Below, piece by piece: positions 16,263 to 24,099 of a stretch of DNA of 43,604 nucleotides. The position numbers and the translations under genes were made by a program. This DNA is from Candidatus Gastranaerophilales bacterium (GTDB lineage: Bacteria; Cyanobacteriota; Vampirovibrionia; Gastranaerophilales; Gastranaerophilaceae), in the NCBI GenBank assembly GCA_947624685.1, contig CANQLJ010000012.1:1-43604 (forward strand). Reading direction: 5' to 3'. The notes below the pieces were generated by a model. That model worked only from the letters and a program-made list of their open reading frames with translations. It searched no databases and had not been told where the DNA came from. Positions within the stretch are counted from its first letter, which is position 1. Each line of letters opens with the position of its first letter.

Positions 16263-16333
16263 TCCCGAATCGTCTAAAGGCAGGACAGGAGACTCTGGAT
16301 CTTCTAATGGTGGTTCGAATCCATCTTCGGGAG
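16263..16333 (+). tRNA. tRNA-Gln (anticodon CTG)
   Basis: A full cloverleaf can be drawn. The acceptor TCCCGAA pairs with TTCGGGA; the anticodon stem GGAGA/TCTTC encloses loop CTCTGGA with anticodon CTG; the T-arm GGTGG/CCATC encloses TTCGAAT. The U1-A72 pair and discriminator G73 are glutamine features. CCA is not encoded. tRNA 3' ends are frequent integration targets, and elements lie on its left, but I found no second copy of its 3' end. Confidence 0.85.
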
Positions 16334-16566
16334 TTTTTTCATGTCAATTTTTTACATTACCCCTTACCCCCAGTCTGTCGATTTAACCTCAACAGCAGCG
16401 AGTTTTTCGTGTCTATATGGCAAAGCTCAGGTTGATTGCTCCAATATTTATGTTTTTAGCTGGAAATTTAGAAAATGTTAAAAGTATTATTTAAAAAGCT
16501 CTAAAAATACTTTCAAATAATACTTTCTTTTATAATATTTAAAGAATAAAAAAGGGGGAGGTTAGA

Positions 16567-17083
16567 ATGGTTTCATCATTAAGACACACTGTTTTTAAAA
16601 ATTTTGGTAAAATTGATTATTTGCATTATTTTAGAAGAATGATTAAAGATTATGAATCATATAAATGGGATTTTGACATACGAACAATTGTTAAAAACAT
16701 AAAAGTAGAAGTGCCTTGCCCAGAATATGTTTCAAAAAGCGGCTTTACAAAACGATTATGCTTGACAATTATGGACGATAATCTTTTTATAAAAGAATTT
16801 GACAGATATTATAACGGTTATATCCGCCCAATGCAGGAATTAAGGAAAAATTTAATAATCGCAAGAAGAATATTTATCAAAAAATATGGTTATTTTACAA
16901 TATATAACCGGAATTGTTCTATGGCAAAATATAATTGCAAAAATTGCAAAAGCAGGGTTGAATACAATATTACAAAAAAAATTAAACAAAAACAATGACC
17001 ATATCTATAAAATTACAAGAATATTTGAAATTCTGTATGGCAACTTAAACCACGGACATTGGGCGAATTTGGTTGAATTATAA
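16567..17083 (+). pseudogene. Frameshifted hypothetical gene, family shared with 28416
   Basis: The first frame encodes 143 residues (stop at 16998). Near an A6 run (16879-16884) a frame shifted by one base becomes the better-looking one, with LNTILQKKLNKNNDHIYKIT and a clean end at 17083. The joined protein would be about 170 residues. GGGGGAGG precedes the ATG. The start (MVSSLRHTVFKNFGK) is repeated as a 24-codon remnant near 28416. The middle holds a cysteine-proline stretch (VEVPCPEYVSKSGF). No function is recognised; a decayed gene at an island edge is the simplest view. Confidence 0.45.
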
Positions 17084-17186
17084 TATTTTTTTCGATTCTT
17101 GAATCAAATTTTCTTATTTGAGAAAATTTAGGCTTTTATATGTTTCGACAATCTTATCGTTAATATCGATAAAGTCATGTTTTTAT

Positions 17187-18239
17187 TTAACTTATATTTT
17201 CTTTAGGTATCAAAATTCCTCGTTTGGGGTCATGTTGGGGTATAAATCTTACTTTTGCCATAACCTCTTCTTCACCTATGATTAGATCGATATTGCTCTG
17301 CATTCGTGCTAATGCTTCTTCATCGTGGTAATAAATATTTATTATAGACCTTTCTTTTGCAAGAAGGATGTGTTTTAAAATATTATGGTCGGTTTCATCA
17401 AGTGAATGCCCAACTATATGAAATGTAGAAGTATATATTTTTTTAGGATATTTTAATTCATTTAATAATTCTTGATATTGTTCTATTGTTCCATATCTGT
17501 GTCTTTGATGATGTTTTTTAAATATATTAAATTCAATAGGTATTTGCTCATTATTAAAACTATGAGTTCCTAAAACTAAATTGCAATTATCATCATTGTT
17601 TATTTTTCCATGTACATATACGGCTTTAGTTTTTATTCCACAAGAACAATAATTAAAGTTTATTTTATAAAGCTGTTCACAAGTATCTGTATAATTAAAA
17701 TTTAACAGGCTTATGCAATCGCTATTAAGACGTAGAACATATTTAGAGGGGTTTTGTAGCTTTTTAGTTTCTTCTATTAAATATTTTTTAAATTCTTTTG
17801 TAAATTCTTGAAGTTGATTGTATAAAAATTCAATAAAATCTTTAATTGATACATTATAGCACTCTCTTGCAATAAGAGTTGGACACTCTCTAAAATATTC
17901 AAAGTTATCAAAATTAAAATCCGTATCATCTTTTGCGGCCAAAAAGGCTATTTTTTTATAGTTTTCATATGAATTCTTGTTTTTAAAATAAGGTAATTTG
18001 CTCAATTTAACAATTACTCTATAAATCTCTTTTTCAAGATCAATCCATTTATCGCCATACGGAGTTTTATTTAAAAAATGTTTAGCCCAAACATTATTAG
18101 ATAAGAAGTTGTCGCTTTTATCTACGCCCACACCTATTGTAGTAGTGTATTTTTCTTTGTAATATTTCAAAAAATCACTATATTTAGTTTTTAGTCCATG
18201 TACTAAATCAAATCCGTTCCCTAAAATCAAAATATCCAT
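17187..18239 (-). CDS. abiH: AbiH-family abortive-infection protein
   Basis: A 350-residue protein. It opens with the AbiH signature MDILILGNGFDLVHGLKTKY, in which the GNGFD loop suggests a nucleotide-binding or Sir2-like pocket. Later come LLNFNYTDT, YVHGKINNDD and LVLGTHSF, and a C-terminal IVGHSLDETD strand, all in family order. AbiH proteins stop phage growth by a largely unknown route. I start at ATG 18239 because TTGAGGTGTC precedes it; eight more residues upstream are possible. It follows the reverse transcriptase gene by about 135 bases on the same strand, so the two may be co-expressed. Confidence 0.85.
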   Translation of the reverse strand: MDILILGNGFDLVHGLKTKYSDFLKYYKEKYTTTIGVGVDKSDNFLSNNVWAKHFLNKTPYGDKWIDLEKEIYRVIVKLSKLPYFKNKNSYENYKKIAFLAAKDDTDFNFDNFEYFRECPTLIARECYNVSIKDFIEFLYNQLQEFTKEFKKYLIEETKKLQNPSKYVLRLNSDCISLLNFNYTDTCEQLYKINFNYCSCGIKTKAVYVHGKINNDDNCNLVLGTHSFNNEQIPIEFNIFKKHHQRHRYGTIEQYQELLNELKYPKKIYTSTFHIVGHSLDETDHNILKHILLAKERSIINIYYHDEEALARMQSNIDLIIGEEEVMAKVRFIPQHDPKRGILIPKENIS

Positions 18240-18373
18240 ATTATGACACCTCAATTTATCCAAAATATACTGAATTCTCTATCTGAAAAACATTAAGCAA
18301 CTCTGCTATATTTTATAATTTTTAGAAACCTTATTTGTTAAGAACACCTTTCTTTTAATATGGATTATTATGC

Positions 18374-20074
18374 TTAAGTGCTTTGTTTCATTATCTTTTC
18401 ATTGGTTTTCAATATTTCATTATCTGCTTGCTCTATAAGTTCGTTTAATCTTTTTTGATGATTTTTTATTTGTTGCTTTATTACAGATGTATTAAATACA
18501 GTATCAAAAGTTCTATAAGCATATGATATAAAATTGCGTTTTCCAAGATGGGTATATTGTTCATATAAATGGTGACGATATAATTTTTTCTGTTTATCTT
18601 GTATTGGTATTTTTTGTTTATGCATATTGATAAGTTTCTTTATTGCATTAAATTTCATAGCAATAACTGCTCGTTTTGATTTCCTTAAATATTTGGCTAA
18701 ACTACCTTCTCTGATTCTTACTTTTTCGCCGTCAAAATAAAATCCTAAATACTGAAGGGGGTGTTGCTTAATTTTGATAGAATTTGTAAAATCATAGCAT
18801 TGACTTTTTGAATAATTATCCCATTCTTCGATAGGGTGAATTTCAAGACTTTCACCTCTCTCATGAATGAATTCTTTAATTTTACTAACAATTATTTCTT
18901 TAATTTTTTCATCGTGAGGACAAATAAACATTATGTCATCACAATAGCGCCTATACATACCACCTACATTATCTGCAAGGTTTTTCATAGCAAAATCGAA
19001 AGGTATCATGTAAATATTTGAAAGAAGTGCGGACATTGCAGAACCTTGAGGTATACCATATGGTTTAGTGGCATAAAAGCCTTCATTCTTATGAAATTTT
19101 TTACGTTCTGTATCCTTGTAAAAGTTTTTGTACCAATCCTTAAATCTTCTGAATTTTTCTGCGTTTTTAAATAAAATTTTAGGAATTTTTCTATATATTT
19201 TTTTATTACATTTCGCACAATCAGCTTGTGTACAAGGTTTCTCTTTATCTTTATTTAGATAGTAACAAACTTCTTTTAAGTCTATATAACAGTACTTTGT
19301 TAACGATCTAAATATATTTAAATGATCACTTGGCAATTTATCGACCTCAAGCACCTTTGCCCATTCCTTATAAAGATTTTGGTGATCAATATAATCATAG
19401 AAACTATGAATATCAAAAGCTAAGGCATAACAATTATTTTCACGTTTCTTTATTTCTTCAAAAACTTCTTTTGCCATAGTGCAATTATTTGGACGAATCT
19501 CGGTGTTATTGATTAATACAGGTGGAAGTTTTCTATATGCTAAAACAACGTCACTTAAACCTAATTCTTGAATCCTTTTTTCATATTTTTCATTTAATAA
19601 ACTTGCATAATGTGCATATATGTACCCATCAATATGAGAGGCATACCTAATTGGACGTTTTTTTGTAATGCCTTTCTTTTTTAATTCTTCTAATATTTTA
19701 GTACATTTATTTTTCTCATCTCCAGATAATTCAAACTGCTTTTTTTCATAGTATTTAATTTTGTTTATTGTATTAGAACGTCTGTCTTTTATATCAAAAG
19801 CTATAAAGGGATAGAATGCGTGTTTTGTAATTTTTTCTGGAGAATTTAAAAACAAATATAGAGAGTTAATTTGCTGCTTAATTTTATTTTGTGACTCTGG
19901 TGTTATTATATATTTTATTTTAGTGTTTGATTTATCTTTTTCTATATATCTACCAAAAGAAAGGGGTCTATCAAAATGAGCAAAACTTTTTAGATTAAAC
20001 GTTGGGATTATTTCAGTAACCTGTTTTGTTAATATCAATTTTTGTCGATTGTAATCATTTTGTTTTTTTGACAT
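18374..20074 (-). CDS. Defence-type (unknown-group) reverse transcriptase
   Basis: A 566-residue reverse transcriptase from the AAAAAGGAAATAT-preceded ATG at 20074. Motif A is ALAFDIHSFYDYID (about residues 218-230), motif B YGIPQGSAMSALLSNIYM (339-356) and motif C YRRYCDD (374-380), giving an intact active site with FDxxxFYD and YCDD. The N-terminal IRYASHIDGYIYAHY pattern is typical of unknown-group/defence RTs rather than group II introns. Between motifs A and B lies a cysteine cluster (CTQADCAKC, about 281-289) that may bind zinc. No maturase or endonuclease domain is seen. Its neighbours (AbiH, type I R-M) and structured leader point to anti-phage defence. Confidence 0.8.
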   Translation of the reverse strand: MSKKQNDYNRQKLILTKQVTEIIPTFNLKSFAHFDRPLSFGRYIEKDKSNTKIKYIITPESQNKIKQQINSLYLFLNSPEKITKHAFYPFIAFDIKDRRSNTINKIKYYEKKQFELSGDEKNKCTKILEELKKKGITKKRPIRYASHIDGYIYAHYASLLNEKYEKRIQELGLSDVVLAYRKLPPVLINNTEIRPNNCTMAKEVFEEIKKRENNCYALAFDIHSFYDYIDHQNLYKEWAKVLEVDKLPSDHLNIFRSLTKYCYIDLKEVCYYLNKDKEKPCTQADCAKCNKKIYRKIPKILFKNAEKFRRFKDWYKNFYKDTERKKFHKNEGFYATKPYGIPQGSAMSALLSNIYMIPFDFAMKNLADNVGGMYRRYCDDIMFICPHDEKIKEIIVSKIKEFIHERGESLEIHPIEEWDNYSKSQCYDFTNSIKIKQHPLQYLGFYFDGEKVRIREGSLAKYLRKSKRAVIAMKFNAIKKLINMHKQKIPIQDKQKKLYRHHLYEQYTHLGKRNFISYAYRTFDTVFNTSVIKQQIKNHQKRLNELIEQADNEILKTNEKIMKQST

Positions 20075-20472
20075 ATATTTCCTTTTTAGCACGGAAGACA
20101 CTCGGATTCGTTCGTCCATATAAGTGTCTTCACAAACTTAAGTCCGTAAGGACTAATTTCTTTGACCATTCAGATTGGTTTTAACCTTCTTGTAGATTTT
20201 TAAAACCTCAAATCCTTGTCAGCAACGAGTTTATACTCTATGTTATAATGATAAATATAACCTTAGGAGGAATATCTTTATGATAATATTGCAAACTCTA
20301 ATTCAGAACCTGCTGGTATATCACCAGTCTATTCCTAACCTTCTTGTAAAGATAATGCTCTGCATTATACTTTACAAAGTTTATTTACTCCCCATCTGTC
20401 TAATCAGTAATACCAACCAACAAATGGCATGATAATAATACTACAAAATTATTTAATTAAGAAAAATTTTAA
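20075..20472 (-). ncRNA. Structured leader of the reverse transcriptase, candidate template RNA
   Basis: There is no minus-strand gene between hsdS and the RT start. Minus-strand stems include TTGTAAAGTATAATGC with GCATTATCTTTACAA (16 bp with one bulge, near 20342-20376), CTGGT/ACCAG (about 20309-20326), AGTCC/GGACT (20141-20154), and a 9-bp stem GAAGACACT/AGTGTCTTC (20094-20131) just before the RT ribosome site. TAACCTTCTTGTA occurs twice as a direct repeat (20182-20194, 20336-20348). Retrons and several defence RTs have such an RNA beside the gene as template; that role here is inferred. No strong minus-strand promoter is apparent. Confidence 0.5.
20280..20432 (+). CDS. Possible small hydrophobic peptide antisense to the RT leader
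   Basis: A 50-residue frame starting MIILQTLIQNLLVYHQS, with hydrophobic runs (LLVKIMLCIILYKVYLLPI). An extended -10 (TGTTATAAT, 20241-20249) and TTAGGAGG ahead of the ATG make a complete start region facing opposite to the RT. It overlaps the strongest hairpin of the RT leader. It may be a toxin-like or regulatory peptide, or only a by-product of the opposing RNA. Confidence 0.3.
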   Translation: MIILQTLIQNLLVYHQSIPNLLVKIMLCIILYKVYLLPICLISNTNQQMA

Positions 20473-22638
20473 TTATTTTTTAATATTTGAATCTGGAGTT
20501 AAATTTTTTCTTCTCATAAAAAGTATTCTGTCTCGCAAATCGCTATCGTAAAAGCGTTCTTTGCTTTTACTCCAATTTTTAAAATCTGATATAAGTTCTG
20601 CATCTGTACAACTTAAATTATTGTTCAAACGATTTTTCCACACTGCATAAAGCGTTGCTATAGCTTCACAAAAGTCTGAATTTTTGCCTCTAAATAATTC
20701 CAACAAATTATTTATTTCTATTGTTTCCGCACTGAATACTTTGTTAAATATATCAGTAATTTCATTATTTTTTTCAAGCGGAGTATATTTTGTAACTTGA
20801 ATATTGCCTTTTTGTTCTTTTTTAACATCAAACCATTTTTTATTTTTCAAGATATCTTCAACTTCATATCTAGCCTGTGCATCATGGGGACCTGCAACTT
20901 CTTTTTTATAATTACCGGCAAGATTTATTTTTAAATGTGTTTCACATAGATACAAGATCTTTTCTAACTTAATTGCCCCAAAATTTTGTTCATTGTGTAA
21001 TTGAAAAATAATTTCTGCACTTAGGATTGTTCTTTTGAGTTTTAAATCAATAATTTCACCTCTTAAGCTTTCTTTTTTGCTAAAAACAGTTTGCATTATA
21101 GATTGTAATAGTTCAGAAGAAGATTTTTGTATAATATTATTTTTATTTTCTAATTCCTCACATAATTGCATTAATTCATTAACTTTAGCGACAATTTGTT
21201 GTTGCTCGGCGAGTGGTGGAAGAGGAATAATAATATTCCTTGTTTTTTCTACTCCTAATTCGGTTTGCTTTGTTGTTTTTGCACCTTTTACTTCTTTGAT
21301 TTGATTTTGTCCATAAATACAATTTATAAATTTTTCGATATAAATATTTATGCAAAAAATAGGTGATATTGACAAAACATGTGAATCGAATGGCAAACCA
21401 AGGGCTTCTGTATTTATGGTACTACATCTGCCAATTGTACCTTCACCTGTTGAATTTATTAATAAATCATTGGTTTTTATTAACTTGTTTTTATCAAATT
21501 TATTGAAACTTTCTTCTGTAACGAACTTACAGTGTTCTAACTCTATTGAACCCCAACGTACACATTTTTGATTAATAAATTTGTATTTAGAATTATTGCT
21601 ATATTGGGGAGTGACTCCTCTATTAATAGTTGCAATTTCACCTAATCTCACCCACTCCCAGTCCTTTGGAAGTTCAAAAGGAATTTCATCTTGGGTAATC
21701 GATGGCAGGGGTTTTTCTTTTTTGATTTTACCTTGTTTGATTAATTCTTCTTTTTGCACTTTTATTCTTTTTAATAATTCGCTTGCGGGTTTGTCGTTCG
21801 GGTTTTGAGGAACGAGTTTTCCTTGAACTGCGTGTTGTAGGATTGATTGTTTAATTTTATCGGGCAGAGTTTTGTTTAGTTTCTCTAATTCTTCTTCGTT
21901 TTTGCCGTATTCTTCCACCAATGGCAAAATTTCTTCCAATTTATCAACAATACGTTGTTGTTCGGCAAGTGGAGGGAGGGGAATAAGCATTTTTTTAAAT
22001 ATATCAAATGGCGGTATATTCTTTATTGCAGAACCTTTACTATATGTTTTAGAATCTTTTTTTAGGATAATATCAAAATACATAAGAAAATATTTTATGT
22101 TAATGTCTTTTGTAATAGTCATTCTCATTAACGCTTGGTTTATAATACCCAATTCAATATTATCTGGCATTACATAGGTTTCTCCTATTGTACCAGCACA
22201 GCTAACAATTACGTCACCTGCTGATACTTTAAAATTTTTCATTGATTTTTCATAATATTCCTTTGATATATAATAATTCCCAAGAGTTGCATCTTTTTGT
22301 ATTGCGTTTTTTTGCTCATAGACTTTAATAGTGTCGTTACCCCTTGGAACAAATATTTTTTTTGTTAAAGTACTGCCAAAAGGTCCTTTTTTATATATTC
22401 CAATGTCACTTACCCTGCACCATGTCCAAGAATCAGGAATGATAAATGGTTTTTCATCTTCTGTAATCGGTGTAAGAGGTTTTTCTTTTTTGATTTTGCC
22501 TTGTTTTATCAGTTCTTCTTTTTGCGCTTTTATTCGTTTTAACAATTCACTTGCAGGTTCATCATTAGGGTTTTGCTCAACCAACTTTCCTTGCATAGCA
22601 TATTGTAATATTGCTTTTTTAAGAGTTTCTGCTTTCAT
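20473..22638 (-). CDS. hsdS: Type I restriction specificity subunit with extra C-terminal domain
   Basis: A 721-residue HsdS, far above the usual 400-450. Two target-recognition domains alternate with conserved helices: KAILQYAMQGKLV, then TRD1, then LPPLAEQQRIVDKLEE, then SILQHAVQGKLV, then TRD2, then LPPLAEQQQIVAKVNE. The two TRDs set the two halves of the DNA target for the HsdM2S methylase. Residues from about 522 to the end form an added helical domain (FGAIKLEKILYLCETHLKIN, then AGPHDAQARYEVE) that resembles a Panacea/SocA-like fold by eye. The start overlaps the hsdM stop by one base. The conserved spacer is duplicated at DNA level, allowing recombination. Confidence 0.9.
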   Translation of the reverse strand: MKAETLKKAILQYAMQGKLVEQNPNDEPASELLKRIKAQKEELIKQGKIKKEKPLTPITEDEKPFIIPDSWTWCRVSDIGIYKKGPFGSTLTKKIFVPRGNDTIKVYEQKNAIQKDATLGNYYISKEYYEKSMKNFKVSAGDVIVSCAGTIGETYVMPDNIELGIINQALMRMTITKDINIKYFLMYFDIILKKDSKTYSKGSAIKNIPPFDIFKKMLIPLPPLAEQQRIVDKLEEILPLVEEYGKNEEELEKLNKTLPDKIKQSILQHAVQGKLVPQNPNDKPASELLKRIKVQKEELIKQGKIKKEKPLPSITQDEIPFELPKDWEWVRLGEIATINRGVTPQYSNNSKYKFINQKCVRWGSIELEHCKFVTEESFNKFDKNKLIKTNDLLINSTGEGTIGRCSTINTEALGLPFDSHVLSISPIFCINIYIEKFINCIYGQNQIKEVKGAKTTKQTELGVEKTRNIIIPLPPLAEQQQIVAKVNELMQLCEELENKNNIIQKSSSELLQSIMQTVFSKKESLRGEIIDLKLKRTILSAEIIFQLHNEQNFGAIKLEKILYLCETHLKINLAGNYKKEVAGPHDAQARYEVEDILKNKKWFDVKKEQKGNIQVTKYTPLEKNNEITDIFNKVFSAETIEINNLLELFRGKNSDFCEAIATLYAVWKNRLNNNLSCTDAELISDFKNWSKSKERFYDSDLRDRILFMRRKNLTPDSNIKK

Positions 22639-24098
22639 TAGCCTGCTTTTTCTCCGATTAATTCTTTAATTTTGCTCAAAACCTCATCAATATTTTTATC
22701 AAGTTCAGCCCTTTTTTCTTGATATTGTTCTATTAGTTCTAATGGTGGTAAAACAACTTCTTCTTCATAAGGATAACCGCATAAATCAAGATTATAATTT
22801 CTTTGTTTTATTTCATCAATTGTGTATTTTTTAGCCTTAAAAAAGCCGTCAAGTTCTATTTCTTTTCTATCTTTCCACCAAGTTTCAACAGGTTTTAGGT
22901 GTTCTCTTTTCATTGGTTTTGTTTTTGAAAAATTCTTGTAGCCCTCTGGCATATCCAGCCTATAAAACCAAGTAACACTCGTCGGTTCACCTTTTATAAA
23001 AAATAAAAGATTTGTATTAATTGAAGTATAAGGAGCAAATACACTTTTGGGAAGTCTTATAACTGTGTGCAAATTGCATTCTTGCATTAATTTTTCTTTA
23101 ATCCTTGTTTTAACACCTTCCCCAAATAATGCCCCATCGGGCAATACTATTGCGCATTTACCTTGTGGTTTCAATTTTGCAATTATATAGAGCAAAAATA
23201 AGTCTGCCGTTTCTTTCGTTCTATATGCAGACGGAAAATTTGTTTCAATGCCGTCTTCTTCCACTCCTCCAAAAGGCGGATTAGTTATTATACAATCAAC
23301 CCTATCAGAGGTTGTTATATTATTAATAGGTTTTGATAATGTATTATCTCTTTTTATATTTATCGGAGTGTCAATCCCATGCAATATCATATTTGTTGTG
23401 CATAATTGGTGGGGAAGCGGTTTTTTCTCAATTCCAAAGATATTATTATTTAGAGTTTCGCCGTCTTTTGTATTTTTAATTTGTTTTTTCAAGTGTTCAA
23501 TTGAACATGCCAGAAATCCACCCGTACCGCAAGCAGGGTCAAGAATTTTTTCACCGAGTTGCGGGTTTATCATATCAACAATAAATTGTGTTATCGCACG
23601 AGGAGTGTAATATTCTCCGGCGTTCCCTGCTGATTGCAGACTTTGCAAAAGTTGTTCATAAATATCATTAAAAAGGTGTCTGTCTTGCGATGAATTAAAA
23701 TCTATTTCATTTATTTTATTTATAACCTGCCGAAGTAAAGTACCGGATTTCATATAGTTATATGTATCTTGAAATATATTTTTAATAATTAAAGCTCTGT
23801 CATCTGAATTGTTTTCAAGGTTTTGCAAATATGGAAATAAATCATTATTAATAAAATCTATTAAATCATCGCCTGTCAGTCCTTCGTCATCTTTAGCCCA
23901 AGATTGCCAGCGATATTTTGCTTCTATGGGCGAATTATAATTATCCTGCGTAAGTTGCGCTTCATCTTCTTTATCTGCAAATATTTTTAAAAATAACATC
24001 CAAACAATTTGGGAAAGTCTTTGAGCATCTCCATCTACTCCCGTATCTTTTCTCATTATGTCTTGTATTGCTTTAACTACACTTGATATATTTGGCAT
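22638..24098 (-). CDS. hsdM: Type I restriction-modification methylase subunit
   Basis: A 486-residue HsdM. The N-terminal helical HsdM_N domain (residues 1-140) is followed by GEYYTPRAITQFIVDM, the SAM-binding motif DPACGTGGFLACSIEHL and the catalytic NPPFGG, all intact. It methylates adenine in the target chosen by HsdS and is needed by HsdR for restriction. It starts one base after the hsdR stop (TAAAATG) and its end overlaps hsdS, so the three genes form one operon. The length is normal. Confidence 0.95.
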   Translation of the reverse strand: MPNISSVVKAIQDIMRKDTGVDGDAQRLSQIVWMLFLKIFADKEDEAQLTQDNYNSPIEAKYRWQSWAKDDEGLTGDDLIDFINNDLFPYLQNLENNSDDRALIIKNIFQDTYNYMKSGTLLRQVINKINEIDFNSSQDRHLFNDIYEQLLQSLQSAGNAGEYYTPRAITQFIVDMINPQLGEKILDPACGTGGFLACSIEHLKKQIKNTKDGETLNNNIFGIEKKPLPHQLCTTNMILHGIDTPINIKRDNTLSKPINNITTSDRVDCIITNPPFGGVEEDGIETNFPSAYRTKETADLFLLYIIAKLKPQGKCAIVLPDGALFGEGVKTRIKEKLMQECNLHTVIRLPKSVFAPYTSINTNLLFFIKGEPTSVTWFYRLDMPEGYKNFSKTKPMKREHLKPVETWWKDRKEIELDGFFKAKKYTIDEIKQRNYNLDLCGYPYEEEVVLPPLELIEQYQEKRAELDKNIDEVLSKIKELIGEKAG

Positions 24099-24099
24099 T

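Noticed and set aside
16263-16333. tRNA-Gln as the proven attachment site of the second element
   Set aside because: I found no second copy of the tRNA 3' end in the window, so only a possibility remains.
18374-20074. Group II intron or diversity-generating retroelement
   Set aside because: There is no maturase or endonuclease domain, no intron domain V, and no template/variable repeat pair nearby.
20195-20335. A stop-free repeating reading frame in the RT leader, as in DRT2 systems
   Set aside because: The 154-base unit contains stop codons in the frames examined, and joining repeat to repeat meets TAA within three codons.
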